Assembly (NCBI RefSeq): GCF_000614145.1
Contig: NZ_BAKK01000009.1
Location: forward strand, 62,001 to 126,000
Length of the DNA: 64,000 nt
Direction: 5' to 3'
DNA from: Bacteroides faecichinchillae JCM 17102
GTDB lineage: Bacteria; Bacteroidota; Bacteroidia; Bacteroidales; Bacteroidaceae
How positions within the stretch are numbered: the stretch's first letter is position 1; every line of letters begins with the position of its first letter. Below the pieces are notes generated by a model. That model made no database searches and was not told the DNA's origin. It saw only the letters and a list, made by a program, of their open reading frames with translations. The translations under genes were made by a program, and so were the position numbers. Shown here in pieces: positions 17,587 through 27,671 of the stretch.

Positions 17587-17616
17587 TTGGGTATAGGTTA
17601 TAATATCCAGTAACAT

Positions 17617-17648
17617 AAAGGGTGTCCTTTTTTGCAAGGGCACCCTTT
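17617..17648 (+). terminator. Intrinsic terminator after ilvC
   Basis: AAAGGGTGTCC (17617-17627) pairs with GGGCACCCTTT (17638-17648) around a TTTTTTGCAA loop. It ends the ilv operon and also faces the minus-strand M56 gene that stops at 17656. Confidence 0.75.
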
Positions 17649-17655
17649 ACTTTGG

Positions 17656-19116
17656 TTATTTCATGGAGTGACTTTTGTTAAAATAGCCAATGCGGAACCA
17701 CTTTTTTGTTGGCAATTTAAGTAATTCGTCTAATGGAACCTGTTTTTCATACTGGTTCATATATGCTTCGTACCCTTTCTTTGTCCACAAATATGATTTA
17801 TTGGTATTATTTGAAGTAAGGAAAAAGACTATGTTTTTGCGATTGTATGAATTTGCGGTATTATTATCAACTAATATCCCGTCAACCCATATATTATCTT
17901 TCTTAAGACATCCTCTCAATTCATCATTATTGGGACATCGTAATTTAAGTACTGTAAATGGTGACTCAAAACCGATCAACTGTTTATTTCGTTGTTCATT
18001 AGTCATCTGAATATAAGTAGGATACAGTATTAATTCATCCTCCTTTGAGATATCGAACGATTTCCATGAAATTTTTTCATCAGTAACTTCGCCTACATAC
18101 TTAGTGACAATTCTAGAATACTCCTCCATTTTCTCCTGAGAAACTCCACTTCCAGGCACAATAATAACGTTATCTTCAGTTGAAACCGATTGGTCTATTA
18201 TTATATCCATTGGGATATCTACATTTGTTCCTGCAATCATTTTAGCTGAAAAAATACTACCAGCAATTAGAAATGCAGGAATCAATACAATCAATTTGAA
18301 AAGAAATGTTCTTTTCGATGTTGTTTTTACCATCATAATCAAACGTTTTTTAGTGATTAAATAAGTCAAACTGCTTGCTAGTGAACATACACGAGGATAG
18401 GTAGCCCTATCTATCAATAACATTTGATAGGCAGGAATATCTCCTGTGCTATTAATTACTCCTTCATCGGCTAAAAACTCATGGTTAAGTTTGATAGCTC
18501 TTCTGTATAGATAAAGAGCCGGATTAAACCAGAAAAAGACAATTAATAGTTCAACAAACAAAACATCGGCCGAGTGTTTCTGTTTGACATGTATTAATTC
18601 ATGAATCAATATTTCGTTTCTTACATTTTTATCCAGGTAATCATTCTTACTGATAAATATATAATTGAGAAAACTAAAGGATGCTTTTAATCCATCTTCC
18701 ACTATTATTTTGACATTGCCATGTTTGCTAATAATTGGATGGTCTTTCGTCATTTTTATCAGGTTTGAAAGATTAGCTATGAATCGTAGCAAAAGTGTAA
18801 ATACGCCCAAAAGATATACTCCTCCCAGAATGTATATCCATGAGAATGATATTTTAGCAGGCTGTTGTTGAATATTAGCAGACTCTACAGAATTATCCGG
18901 TATGGCAACTATATATGTACTGACTACTTCTTCTACCGGTGGGAAGGATTCTTGAATCTGTGGAACACCAACAAATGGAATGACCAAAGAAAACACAAGA
19001 ATTCCCAAGAGAAAGAATCTCTTGAACTTAAGCATTTTATCCTTTTCTATTAGATAATGATATACGATTAAAAAGAATAATGCACAGGATATCGATTTTA
19101 CTAAATAAAGTATCAT
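17656..19116 (-). CDS. M56 (BlaR1/MecR1-type) membrane metallopeptidase
   Basis: This 486-residue integral membrane protein has hydrophobic segments at residues 1-20, 33-50, 90-110 and about 280-300. The cytoplasmic gluzincin site is HELIHVKQ with LADE downstream (HExxH plus Glu). In BlaR1/MecR1 such a protease is activated by an extracytoplasmic signal and inactivates the BlaI/MecI repressor. The C-terminal 190 residues form an exported domain that does not look like a penicillin-binding sensor, so the signal is unlikely to be a beta-lactam. It overlaps blaI by 4 bases (ATGA), with blaI first. Confidence 0.85.
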   Translation of the reverse strand: MILYLVKSISCALFFLIVYHYLIEKDKMLKFKRFFLLGILVFSLVIPFVGVPQIQESFPPVEEVVSTYIVAIPDNSVESANIQQQPAKISFSWIYILGGVYLLGVFTLLLRFIANLSNLIKMTKDHPIISKHGNVKIIVEDGLKASFSFLNYIFISKNDYLDKNVRNEILIHELIHVKQKHSADVLFVELLIVFFWFNPALYLYRRAIKLNHEFLADEGVINSTGDIPAYQMLLIDRATYPRVCSLASSLTYLITKKRLIMMVKTTSKRTFLFKLIVLIPAFLIAGSIFSAKMIAGTNVDIPMDIIIDQSVSTEDNVIIVPGSGVSQEKMEEYSRIVTKYVGEVTDEKISWKSFDISKEDELILYPTYIQMTNEQRNKQLIGFESPFTVLKLRCPNNDELRGCLKKDNIWVDGILVDNNTANSYNRKNIVFFLTSNNTNKSYLWTKKGYEAYMNQYEKQVPLDELLKLPTKKWFRIGYFNKSHSMK

Positions 19117-19484
19117 CTTTTCTTTTTGTTGAGTTCTTGTTCTACAATCCTTTTCAAATCTTCAAGTTCGTCAGCGGTCATCTCGCTATTTTTTGTGAAG
19201 AAAGATGCAAACTGCAATGACGAATCGTTGAAGTAGTCTTTCACTATTTCTTTGAGACTTCTTGAGAAATAATCTTCTTTCTTTACTAAGGGATAGTATT
19301 GACGTGAATTACCGAATAACTTATAATTGATAAAGCCTTTATCTTGTATTCTTTTTAGTAATGTAGCCACAGTAGTAGAGGCTGGTTTGGGTTCCGGATA
19401 ACTTTCTATGATTTCTTTGAAAAAAACCTGCTCGTACTTCCAAATAATGTCCATCAACTGTTCTTCTGTCTTTGATAACTTCAT
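19113..19484 (-). CDS. BlaI/MecI/CopY-family transcriptional repressor
   Basis: This 123-residue dimeric winged-helix repressor has the family start KLSKTEEQLMDIIWKYEQVFFKEI, the recognition region STTVATLLKRIQDKGFINYKLFGNSRQYYPLV, and a C-terminal leucine-rich dimerisation segment with the EDYF/LKEIV region where family proteases cut. It is transcribed before the M56 protease gene and overlaps it by 4 bases. A TACA/TGTA dyad that overlaps its own -7 promoter element lies 39 bases upstream, which indicates autorepression. Confidence 0.9.
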   Translation of the reverse strand: MKLSKTEEQLMDIIWKYEQVFFKEIIESYPEPKPASTTVATLLKRIQDKGFINYKLFGNSRQYYPLVKKEDYFSRSLKEIVKDYFNDSSLQFASFFTKNSEMTADELEDLKRIVEQELNKKKR

Positions 19485-19522
19485 AAATTTAAGGAGTTGT
19501 TCTACATAGTTTATATTTTGCT

Positions 19523-19556
19523 CTACAAATGTAGAATATATAGGACGTAAAACAAA
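19523..19556 (-). promoter_or_regulatory. blaI promoter with overlapping operator dyad
   Basis: Read on the minus strand, TTTG (19553-19556) and TACATTTG (19526-19533) are spaced by exactly 19 bases. The -7 element is embedded in CTACA-AA-TGTAG (19523-19534), a perfect dyad like the TACA/TGTA operators of BlaI/MecI. A related half-site, CTACATAG, lies at about 19502. The rest of the spacer (19557-19800) shows nothing recognisable. Confidence 0.75.
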
Positions 19557-19800
19557 ATATTTTAAGAATATTTTTGTATTCTATTAATTTTCATGGGATT
19601 ATATAATGCATGATAATACAGGAATACCTTTATATAATAAGATAACGATCAGATATGAAGTATTTCTTAGAAGAGATAAGGTGCTTTTGGGTTCTATATA
19701 TTATGGTTTAATTTGAACTTTGATTATCTTAATATGCCTTTAATTCCTATAACTTGTTAAGAGAAATAGGACTTGGTATGAAGTCATCTTTATAGTATTA

Positions 19801-21690
19801 TTAGAAAGATGCAAGATTAATATATTCCATTAACTTCTTATAGAACGAGTGTTGCGTCAGCGTGGCAGCATCACCTAAAATGACTAATTTCATACGTGCT
19901 CGTGTGATGGCGACATTCATTCGTCGTAAGTCATTCAAAAAACCGATTTGTCCATCCTCGTTAGCTCGTACTAGGCTGATAAATACCACATCCCGTTCCT
20001 GCCCTTGGAAACCATCGACGGTATTGATCGTAATGAGGCTACGAAAAGGACGAAGGAAATTACTTCCCTTGATTCTACTTCTCAGGTATTGAACCTGTGC
20101 TTTGTATGGAGAAATTAGTCCAAAGTCTATTCGTTCATCTAAGATCCTTTGTTTGCCTATCCGGTTGATGTACACTTCCAATTCTTGCAGTAGCAGATTG
20201 GCTTCTTGTTTATTGATTCTTCCGAAACTTTCTCCTACAAATTCCTCATGGAAGTCCATCTCTGATGTGTCGATCCAACTCATTGGAGTATCATAGTCTA
20301 GTATTCCTCTATGACGTATTTCAGGAGCAGCCTCCAGTTCTCCATGGTAAAACCATTCGGAAGGAAAACGCATGATGTCTTCATGCATCCGATACTGTAC
20401 TTTAAGTAAAGAGACGGCAGATGGTTTTTGTGCTACTATTTTTTCCATTAACGTATGGGCGAGTCCTCCACGAGCAGCTTCAATACACTTGATAGTGGGA
20501 GGAAGTTGGCAATGATCTCCGGCAAGAATAACCCGGTCGGCCTTACGAATGGCAATCCAACAAGCAGCTTCGATTGCTTGGGCAGCTTCATCAATAAATA
20601 AAGTAGAGAAACGTCTCCCGTTAAGCAGACGGTGATTGCTACTCACTAAAGTAGAAGCAATCACTCGTGAACTGTCGAATAGATCAGTATTAATTTGGAT
20701 CTCCAATTCTGTAGCACGATCGCGTAGACGACTCATACGGCTACGAATGCCTTCCCGTTCGGAATAACTTCCTCGTCGTATTCGGTTACCCATTTCCCGG
20801 ATAGATTTTCGGATACCCCAAAGTTCGGGGTAAGCAGGATGATTCTCAAAACGGCGTTCGTAAGTAAATGACAACATCTTGTCATTTACTCTCGTAGGAT
20901 TACCAATACGGAGTACAGGTACACCGCGATCCACTAATTTCTCACTGATCCAATCTACGGCAGTATTGCTTTGGGCACAAACTAACACTTGCGGTTCGCG
21001 ATGCAACGTTTCGTAGATAGCTTCAACAAGTGTTGTCGTTTTTCCGGTTCCCGGAGGACCATGTACAATAGCAACATCTCGTGCACATAAAACTTTATTG
21101 ACAGCTGACTCCTGCGTGCTATTTAGCCATGGAAAACGAACTGGATATAACTCACGAAATCCGGTTTTGGAAGTACCTAATAAAATATCGCGTAGTTCGG
21201 CAAGGCGATTACCTTTGGCACGAAGTACATCTTCCAATGCTTCAAACATACATCGATAAGACGTCTCGTCAAAGTAAAGTTGTACGCCCAGTACATCGTC
21301 CGTTTGAAGCTCTAGCAGTGCACCTGCTCCGGGAAGAACAACGACCATTCGTTCTTCATCCGCATAACTGACGGTTGCGATGAAATTCATATATTTCACT
21401 TTTCCATCGAATGATTGGCGGAAAAAACATACGGGACGACCAAACTCAAAAGAATGTTCTATTTCTTTATTTTCGATTCGTGTAATATCTATTACAAGTT
21501 GATTTAGGGAGTTGTAGTAACTTCGACCGGGAGAAGCAGGATACCAGCAAAGACCACGTTTTACTTTGCGGGCGACACCCATCGTTTCGGTTTGTCGCTT
21601 AAACTCTTCCTTCTCATATTCATACTCCATTCGTAGGAGGAGTTGCTGTTGTTGAAGGTCCATTACCGGACTTTTCGGATTATTATTCAT
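19801..21690 (-). CDS. Superfamily 1 DNA/RNA helicase (IGHMBP2/UPF1-like)
   Basis: This 629-residue ATP-dependent helicase has Walker A GPPGTGKTT, motif Ia CAQSNTAVDWI, Walker B DEAAQAIEAA, motif III GDHCQLPPTI, motif IV YRMH, motif V NTVDGFQGQERD and motif VI VAITRARMKLVILGD, all intact and in order. The N-terminal region (about 1-190) holds an OB/SH3-like regulatory barrel. The start at 21690 (MNNNPKSP) is chosen because a TACCTTTG -7 element lies at 21699-21706 on the minus strand; the longer ORF to 21753 would begin upstream of transcription. The gene stands alone; its nucleic-acid substrate is unknown. Confidence 0.88.
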   Translation of the reverse strand: MNNNPKSPVMDLQQQQLLLRMEYEYEKEEFKRQTETMGVARKVKRGLCWYPASPGRSYYNSLNQLVIDITRIENKEIEHSFEFGRPVCFFRQSFDGKVKYMNFIATVSYADEERMVVVLPGAGALLELQTDDVLGVQLYFDETSYRCMFEALEDVLRAKGNRLAELRDILLGTSKTGFRELYPVRFPWLNSTQESAVNKVLCARDVAIVHGPPGTGKTTTLVEAIYETLHREPQVLVCAQSNTAVDWISEKLVDRGVPVLRIGNPTRVNDKMLSFTYERRFENHPAYPELWGIRKSIREMGNRIRRGSYSEREGIRSRMSRLRDRATELEIQINTDLFDSSRVIASTLVSSNHRLLNGRRFSTLFIDEAAQAIEAACWIAIRKADRVILAGDHCQLPPTIKCIEAARGGLAHTLMEKIVAQKPSAVSLLKVQYRMHEDIMRFPSEWFYHGELEAAPEIRHRGILDYDTPMSWIDTSEMDFHEEFVGESFGRINKQEANLLLQELEVYINRIGKQRILDERIDFGLISPYKAQVQYLRSRIKGSNFLRPFRSLITINTVDGFQGQERDVVFISLVRANEDGQIGFLNDLRRMNVAITRARMKLVILGDAATLTQHSFYKKLMEYINLASF

Positions 21691-21807
21691 AATAGATGCA
21701 AAGGTAACAAATCTTCTACTGGAAGCGAAAATATATTTCAATTTGTTAAACAATCAAGGAGCTTCGTTCGTTATTTTTATAGTTGGACTTAAAAAAAATA
21801 AAAGCAT

Positions 21808-24051
21808 ATGGTGTATGATTTGAATATGTTAGAGGCTTTCTATTCTGCCTATAAATGGAAGATAGAACACGTACGGGCTGCATTGAAACGCCCTTTGACA
21901 TTGGCTGAGAAAATTTTATATGCTCATTTGTATCATGCGAATGATATAAAAAATTATGAGCGGGGAGAAGATTATGTAAATTTCCGTCCCGACCGGGTGG
22001 CTATGCAGGACGCTACTGCTCAGATGGCTTTACTTCAATTTATGAATGCGGGAAAAGAACATGTTGCCGTACCTTCTACAGTACATTGTGACCACTTGAT
22101 ACAAGCATATAAAGGAGCAAAAGAGGATATAGCCACTGCTACCAAGACAAATGCGGAAGTATATGATTTCTTGCGGGATGTCTCTTCCCGTTATGGCATT
22201 GGCTTCTGGCAACCGGGTGCGGGAATCATTCACCAAGTAGTACTTGAGAATTATGCTTTTCCCGGTGGAATGATGGTAGGGACAGATTCTCATACACCGA
22301 ATGCCGGAGGTTTAGGTATGGTAGCTATTGGTGTAGGAGGTGCTGATGCTGTGGATGTAATGACGGGTATGGAGTGGGAACTGAAAATGCCGAAACTGAT
22401 TGGTGTAAAACTAACTGGTGAATTGAACGGATGGACTTCTCCGAAAGACGTTATTCTGAAGTTAGCGGGTATTTTGACCGTTAAAGGAGGTACCAATGCT
22501 ATTATCGAATATTTTGGTCCGGGAGCTGCTTCACTATCGGCTACGGGTAAAGCAACTATTTGTAATATGGGAGCTGAAGTGGGAGCTACCACTTCGCTTT
22601 TCCCTTATGATGAGCGAATGGTAACCTATCTGGAAGCTACCGGAAGGAAACGGGTCGTTGAAATGGCTGAATACGTTGCTGATGATTTGCGTGCAGATGA
22701 AGAAGTGATCAATAATCCGGAGAAGTACTACGACCGGGTTATCGAAATGAATCTGACTGAATTGGAACCTTATATAAACGGACCTTTTACTCCGGACGCT
22801 GCAACTCCTATTTCCGAGTTTGCAGAGAAAGTATTATTGAATGGGTATCCCCGCAAGATGGAAGTGGGATTGATTGGCTCCTGTACCAATTCATCTTATC
22901 AGGATCTGAGTCGTGCTGCTTCTTTAGCAGAACAAGTTGCCGAGAAGAACCTGAGTGTAGCTGCGCCTTTAATTGTCAATCCGGGATCGGAACAGATTCG
23001 TGCAACGGCTGAGCGGGACGGAATGATTGAGATATTCGAGAAGATAGGTGCTACGATTATGGCAAATGCTTGCGGACCTTGTATTGGACAATGGAAACGC
23101 CATACGGACAATCCTACCCGTAAGAACTCTATCGTCACCTCATTCAACCGTAACTTTGCCAAACGTGCTGACGGTAATCCCAATACTTATGCCTTCGTAG
23201 CTTCTCCGGAACTGACTATGGCATTGACTATTGCCGGAGATCTTTGTTTCAATCCGCTGAAAGACCGATTGGTCAATCATGATGGAGAAAAAGTGAAACT
23301 ATCTGAACCGGTAGGAAAGGAACTTCCGCCTAACGGGTTTGCTAAGGGGAATCAAGGATATATACCTCCTGCCGGAGCAACTGTGGAAATTATGGTAGAT
23401 TCGAAATCACAGCGTCTACAATTACTGGCTCCTTTTCCTGCCTGGGATGGAAGCGACTTGCTTAATATGCCGTTGTTGATCAAAACTCAGGGAAAGTGTA
23501 CCACTGACCATATTTCTATGGCAGGACCATGGCTTCGTTTTCGCGGACATTTGGAAAATATCTCGGATAATATGTTGATGGGAGCAATCAATGCTTTTAA
23601 TGGTGAAACGAATAAAGTGTGGAATCGTTCGACTAATACTTATGGAACTGTCTCTGGTACTGCTAAGATGTATAAGTCCGAAAACATACCTTCGATTGTA
23701 GTAGCGGAAGAAAATTATGGAGAAGGTTCCAGTCGTGAACATGCAGCTATGGAACCACGTTTCTTGAATGTCCGCGTTATTCTCGCTAAGAGTTTTGCTC
23801 GCATTCACGAAACAAACCTGAAGAAACAGGGAATGCTTGCCATTACTTTTATAGATAAAGCAGATTATGACAAGATACAGGAACATGACCTTATTTCCGT
23901 AACAGGACTGGTAAATTTTGCACCGGGACGTAACCTGACACTCGTTCTTCATCATGAAGATGGGACAAAAGAAAGTTTTGAAGTACAACATACCTATAAT
24001 GAACAGCAGATTGCATGGTTCCATGCCGGCTCTGCTTTAAATGCAAGATAA
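21808..24051 (+). CDS. acnA: Aconitate hydratase, mitochondrial-type
   Basis: This 747-residue 4Fe-4S enzyme interconverts citrate and isocitrate. Substrate and cluster motifs are intact: [41 protein letters not shown] (first cluster Cys), [11 protein letters not shown] (two further cluster Cys), [20 protein letters not shown] segment and [16 protein letters not shown] in the swivelling domain. The size matches mitochondrial-type aconitases rather than AcnB. It opens a three-gene cluster with icd and gltA that makes 2-oxoglutarate for glutamate synthesis. Confidence 0.95.
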   Translation: MVYDLNMLEAFYSAYKWKIEHVRAALKRPLTLAEKILYAHLYHANDIKNYERGEDYVNFRPDRVAMQDATAQMALLQFMNAGKEHVAVPSTVHCDHLIQAYKGAKEDIATATKTNAEVYDFLRDVSSRYGIGFWQPGAGIIHQVVLENYAFPGGMMVGTDSHTPNAGGLGMVAIGVGGADAVDVMTGMEWELKMPKLIGVKLTGELNGWTSPKDVILKLAGILTVKGGTNAIIEYFGPGAASLSATGKATICNMGAEVGATTSLFPYDERMVTYLEATGRKRVVEMAEYVADDLRADEEVINNPEKYYDRVIEMNLTELEPYINGPFTPDAATPISEFAEKVLLNGYPRKMEVGLIGSCTNSSYQDLSRAASLAEQVAEKNLSVAAPLIVNPGSEQIRATAERDGMIEIFEKIGATIMANACGPCIGQWKRHTDNPTRKNSIVTSFNRNFAKRADGNPNTYAFVASPELTMALTIAGDLCFNPLKDRLVNHDGEKVKLSEPVGKELPPNGFAKGNQGYIPPAGATVEIMVDSKSQRLQLLAPFPAWDGSDLLNMPLLIKTQGKCTTDHISMAGPWLRFRGHLENISDNMLMGAINAFNGETNKVWNRSTNTYGTVSGTAKMYKSENIPSIVVAEENYGEGSSREHAAMEPRFLNVRVILAKSFARIHETNLKKQGMLAITFIDKADYDKIQEHDLISVTGLVNFAPGRNLTLVLHHEDGTKESFEVQHTYNEQQIAWFHAGSALNAR

Positions 24052-24055
24052 AAAG

Positions 24056-25246
24056 ATGAGCAAAATAACCATGCAGGAAAATGGTACGTTATTGGTTCCC
24101 GATGTACCTACCGTACCTTATATTACAGGGGATGGAGTAGGAGTGGAGATTACTCCCTCTATGCAGGCCGTAGTGGATGCAGCAATACAGAAAGCCTATG
24201 GAGGCAAGCGCCGCATCGAATGGAAAGAAGTTTTGGCCGGAGAGCGTGCATTCAACGCTATCGGTTCATGGTTGCCCGACGAAACGATGGCAGCATTTAA
24301 TGAATATCTGGTAGGCATCAAAGGTCCGCTGACTACTCCGGTCGGTGGGGGAATTCGTTCACTAAATGTAGCTTTGCGTCAAACACTGGATTTATATGTA
24401 TGCCTTCGTCCGGTTCGATGGTATCAAGGAGTACAATCTCCGGTGAAAGCTCCAGAAAAAGTAAACATGTGTGTCTTCCGTGAGAATACCGAAGATATCT
24501 ATGCTGGAATTGAATGGGAAGCCGGTACACCGGAAGCTAAAAAGTTCTATCAGTTCCTGAAGGATGATATGGGAGTGACAAAGGTCCGTTTCCCGGAAAC
24601 CTCTTCGTTTGGAGTGAAACCCGTTTCAAAAGAGGGTACGGAACGTCTTGTACGTGCAGCTTGCCAGTATGCACTCGATCATCACTTACCTTCTGTGACT
24701 TTGGTACACAAAGGAAATATTATGAAATTTACCGAAGGAGGTTTTAAGAAGTGGGGATATGAGTTGGCACAGCGTGAGTTTGCTGATGTTTTGGCGGACG
24801 GACGCTTGGAAATAAAGGATTGTATTGCTGATGCCTTTTTGCAAAATACACTGCTGATCCCTGAAGAATATTCAGTAATAGCCACATTGAATCTGAATGG
24901 AGATTATGTTTCCGATCAATTGGCTGCAATGGTGGGAGGTATTGGAATTGCTCCGGGAGCAAATATCAATTACAAGACAGGACATGCTATTTTTGAGGCA
25001 ACTCATGGAACTGCTCCTAATATTGCCGGAAAAGACGTAGTAAATCCATGTTCCATTATACTTTCGGCAGTAATGATGCTTGAGTATTTTGGCTGGAAAG
25101 AAGCAGCGGTATTGATAGAAAAGGCTTTAGAAGAGAGCTTTTTGGAGGCTCGTGCTACTCACGACCTGGCTCGTTTCATGTCGGGAGGAACTTCTTTGGC
25201 TACCTCAGCTTTTACTCGTGAAATAGTAGAAAGAATTGAAAAATAA
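24056..25246 (+). CDS. icd: Isocitrate dehydrogenase
   Basis: This 396-residue enzyme oxidatively decarboxylates isocitrate to 2-oxoglutarate. [20 protein letters not shown] carries the substrate Ser and Arg, with [40 protein letters not shown] and [17 protein letters not shown] following. At the coenzyme loop, E. coli Lys344-Tyr345 is replaced here by Asn-Ile, while the residue matching Arg395 is kept, so NADP preference is not certain. The ATG at 24056 lies just after the acnA stop; an ATG at 24041 inside acnA is less likely. Confidence 0.93.
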   Translation: MSKITMQENGTLLVPDVPTVPYITGDGVGVEITPSMQAVVDAAIQKAYGGKRRIEWKEVLAGERAFNAIGSWLPDETMAAFNEYLVGIKGPLTTPVGGGIRSLNVALRQTLDLYVCLRPVRWYQGVQSPVKAPEKVNMCVFRENTEDIYAGIEWEAGTPEAKKFYQFLKDDMGVTKVRFPETSSFGVKPVSKEGTERLVRAACQYALDHHLPSVTLVHKGNIMKFTEGGFKKWGYELAQREFADVLADGRLEIKDCIADAFLQNTLLIPEEYSVIATLNLNGDYVSDQLAAMVGGIGIAPGANINYKTGHAIFEATHGTAPNIAGKDVVNPCSIILSAVMMLEYFGWKEAAVLIEKALEESFLEARATHDLARFMSGGTSLATSAFTREIVERIEK

Positions 25247-25274
25247 GAAATAACGATCAAAAACGAAGAATATC

Positions 25275-26618
25275 ATGAAGAAAGAGTATTTGATTTACAA
25301 ACTTTCCGAGGAGATGAAGGAAGCTACCCGGATCGATAACGATTTGTTTCCCAAGTATGATGTAAAGCGGGGATTACGTAATGAAGACGGCACAGGTGTG
25401 TTGGTAGGATTGACTAAGATTGGTAATGTAGTAGGTTATGAGCGTATTCCAGGGGGAGGGTTAAAGCCTATTCCCGGCAAATTATTCTATCGTAATTATG
25501 ATGTGGAAGATATATCCCATGCTATCATCAAAGAAAAACGTTTTGGTTTCGAAGAAGTTGCTTACCTTTTACTGTCCGGTCGTCTGCCCGATAAAGAGGA
25601 ATTGGCTTCCTTCTCTGAATTGGTCAATGATAATATGCCATTGGAACAAAAGACCAAAATGAATATCATCGAGCTGGAAGGAAACAATATCATGAATATT
25701 CTTTCTCGCAGTGTGCTAGAGATGTATCGCTTCGATCCGAATGCAGATGATACTTCACGTGATAATCTGATGCGTCAAAGTATTGAATTGATTTCAAAGT
25801 TCCCAACTATAATAGCGTATGCTTTTAACATGCTTCGTCATGCAACACATGGTCGTTCCCTGCATATTCGTCATCCACAAGAGAAACTCTCGATAGCGGA
25901 AAACTTCCTTTACATGCTGAAGAAAGATTATACAGAGTTGGATGCGCGGACTTTGGATTTACTGCTGATTCTTCAGGCAGAACATGGTGGTGGTAATAAC
26001 TCTACATTTACTGTTCGTGTCACTTCTTCTACTGGAACAGATACCTATTCGGCTATTGCAGCAGGTATTGGTTCGCTGAAAGGTCCGCTTCATGGAGGAG
26101 CTAACATTCAAGTAGCCGATATGTTCCATCATTTGCAGGAGAATATCAAAGATTGGACAAGTGTGGATGAGATAGATACTTATTTTACCCGTATGTTGAA
26201 CAAAGAGGTATACAACAAGTCTGGATTGATCTATGGTATCGGTCATGCTGTTTATACGATTTCCGATCCTCGTGCTCTTTTACTGAAAGAACTGGCGCGT
26301 GATCTGGCACGTGAAAAAGGTAAAGAAGAAGAGTTTGCTTTCCTTGAACTGTTGGAGGAACGTGCAATCGCTACTTTTGGCCGTATTAAAAATAACGGGA
26401 AAACAGTATCGAGCAACATTGATTTCTATTCCGGTTTTGTATACGAAATGATCGGTTTGCCACAAGAGATATTTACTCCTCTTTTTGCTATGGCTCGTAT
26501 TGTTGGTTGGTGTGCGCATCGCAATGAAGAATTGAATTTTGAAGGTAAGCGCATTATTCGTCCGGCATATAAGAATGTTTTGGAAGGAGCTCCTTACGTT
26601 CCTATTAAGAAGCGTTAA
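25275..26618 (+). CDS. gltA: Citrate synthase
   Basis: This 447-residue enzyme condenses oxaloacetate and acetyl-CoA to citrate. The catalytic elements are AEHGGGNNSTFTVRV with the first His, KGPLHGGANIQVADM, GIGHAVYTISDPRALLLK with the second His, and SSNIDFYSGFVYEMIGLP with the Asp. Compared with the approximately 430-residue hexameric type, the N-terminal region lacks a recognisable zinc-finger-like domain. It lies 28 bases after icd, so acnA-icd-gltA probably form one transcript. Confidence 0.94.
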   Translation: MKKEYLIYKLSEEMKEATRIDNDLFPKYDVKRGLRNEDGTGVLVGLTKIGNVVGYERIPGGGLKPIPGKLFYRNYDVEDISHAIIKEKRFGFEEVAYLLLSGRLPDKEELASFSELVNDNMPLEQKTKMNIIELEGNNIMNILSRSVLEMYRFDPNADDTSRDNLMRQSIELISKFPTIIAYAFNMLRHATHGRSLHIRHPQEKLSIAENFLYMLKKDYTELDARTLDLLLILQAEHGGGNNSTFTVRVTSSTGTDTYSAIAAGIGSLKGPLHGGANIQVADMFHHLQENIKDWTSVDEIDTYFTRMLNKEVYNKSGLIYGIGHAVYTISDPRALLLKELARDLAREKGKEEEFAFLELLEERAIATFGRIKNNGKTVSSNIDFYSGFVYEMIGLPQEIFTPLFAMARIVGWCAHRNEELNFEGKRIIRPAYKNVLEGAPYVPIKKR

Positions 26619-26699
26619 TAGATTGGGTGAAACTGTCTGAAAATAGAAAAACAAGCTTTTCAACTCCTACAATAGAAAAAAAGCATAATCCTCTATCAA

Positions 26700-26879
26700 T
26701 CTATCACCGATGCTCTGAATCCATTTATTCATCGGTGTTTCAGGTGGTGATAGGTTGGTAAATAACCTATCACCCAATCTATCACCTATCACCTTCTTCC
26801 TACTTATTCTTTCTCTGATGTAGTAACCTATACTGCTTCTCTTCCAAAGTCTTAATGGATAAATTCTTCTCCATTAAGA
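26700..26879. repeat. TATCACC repeat cluster with three hairpins
   Basis: Four CTATCACC units occur (about 26701, 26767, 26779, 26786). GGTGATAGGTT (26746-26756) and AACCTATCACC (26764-26774) form a perfect 11-bp stem. CACCGATG and CATCGGTG flank the preceding 25 bases. TCTTAATGGA (26850-26859) and TCCATTAAGA (26870-26879) form another perfect 10-bp stem. This lies in the 723-base gap after gltA and resembles intergenic repetitive sequence rather than a gene; the first hairpins may terminate gltA. Confidence 0.6.
26800..26874 (-). CDS. Possible 24-residue basic peptide in the repeat spacer
   Basis: On the minus strand ATG at 26874 opens a 24-codon frame ending TAG at 26800. It encodes a Lys/Glu-rich, helix-prone peptide (MEKNLSIKTLEEKQYR, then LLHQRKNK). 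It lies inside the TATCACC repeat cluster. I see no promoter. It may be chance coding within a repeat. Confidence 0.25.
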   Translation of the reverse strand: MEKNLSIKTLEEKQYRLLHQRKNK

Positions 26880-26894
26880 CTAAACTTCTTTTCC

Positions 26895-27071
26895 TTTAAT
26901 AGTAAAGTTGTCCTCTGTTTGATATAAACTATAAATGGAACTTTTGTTTTTATAAACGCAAGTTCCGGTTATAAAAACGCAAGTTGCATTTATACAATCA
27001 GAACTTGCAGTTATAGATTGTTCTTTGGCAAAAAGAACTTTTCTATTAGAGAAGAATAAGTTTACTATTAA
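26895..27071. repeat. AT-rich spacer with direct and inverted repeats
   Basis: TTAATAGTAAA (26896-26906) and TTTACTATTAA (27061-27071) are perfect inverted repeats about 155 bases apart. Between them TTATAAACGCAAGTTCCGG and TTATAAAAACGCAAGTTGCA (about 26950-26990) are near-identical tandem copies, followed by the inverted AACTTGC at about 27003. A 92-codon frame spans this on the minus strand (26880-27158) but looks non-coding. The remaining spacer to 27341 is AT-rich, with a TACATTTG -7-like element at 27303-27310. Confidence 0.5.
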
Positions 27072-27341
27072 TGGAGAGGAACTTTTTACGCAACTATATA
27101 CTTTATTATACACAATCATTGGTACAATAAAGTATATAGTTGTGACTAATTTATGCAAATTTGAAGGAATGATTCTGTTGTTTTTTTATATTGATAAACT
27201 GTTTTGATATAAAGGTAGGTGATTTATATTGAGTAAATTGTTAATAAATGTTTTTGATCTTCTTCTTATAATCATTTTTCCTTTTTTGATTAATATATAT
27301 TGTACATTTGTACCATAATTTTTATCTTAAAATTTAATATT

Positions 27342-27659
27342 ATGAAAACAGTTAATGTATTATTGGCTGTTTGTGTTGTTGCTTTTAGTGTATATTCATG
27401 GGCTCATTATAACACAAATTCGATTAATTCTCATTTTAGTTTAATGGATTTGGTTAATATTGAGGCTTTAGGAAACCCTGAAGCTGGAACTCGGTCGTGT
27501 TCGATTAGTTATGATTGTATAAATTCAGCAGGTCAGAGAGATGGTGAGATTAGTTGTACTGGAACTGTAAAATGTCATCGAGGAATTGACAAGAGTGGTA
27601 CTATTATAATTAAAGAAAAACGGTGGGTTGAATGTGACGGCTTAAAAACGTACTGCTAA
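27342..27659 (+). CDS. NVEALA-family exported small Cys-rich protein
   Basis: This 105-residue protein has a hydrophobic N-terminal export segment (residues 5-21), then NIEALG at 39-44, corresponding to the NVEALA motif that names a Bacteroidales family (PF14055). The C-terminal part after it has six Cys (SCS, DC, SC, KC, EC and the final C), enough for three disulfides. The preceding in-frame ATG at 27300 would precede the promoter-like TACATTTG (27303-27310), so 27342 is chosen. It starts a cluster with a 6-bladed propeller lipoprotein and a thioredoxin-fold lipoprotein, the usual neighbours of NVEALA genes. Function is unknown. Confidence 0.75.
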   Translation: MKTVNVLLAVCVVAFSVYSWAHYNTNSINSHFSLMDLVNIEALGNPEAGTRSCSISYDCINSAGQRDGEISCTGTVKCHRGIDKSGTIIIKEKRWVECDGLKTYC

Positions 27660-27671
27660 ATAAAATAAAGA

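Noticed and set aside
26880..27158. 92-codon minus-strand ORF in the spacer after gltA
   Set aside because: It runs through tandem and inverted repeats, has no recognisable domain and no promoter; treated as repeat sequence.
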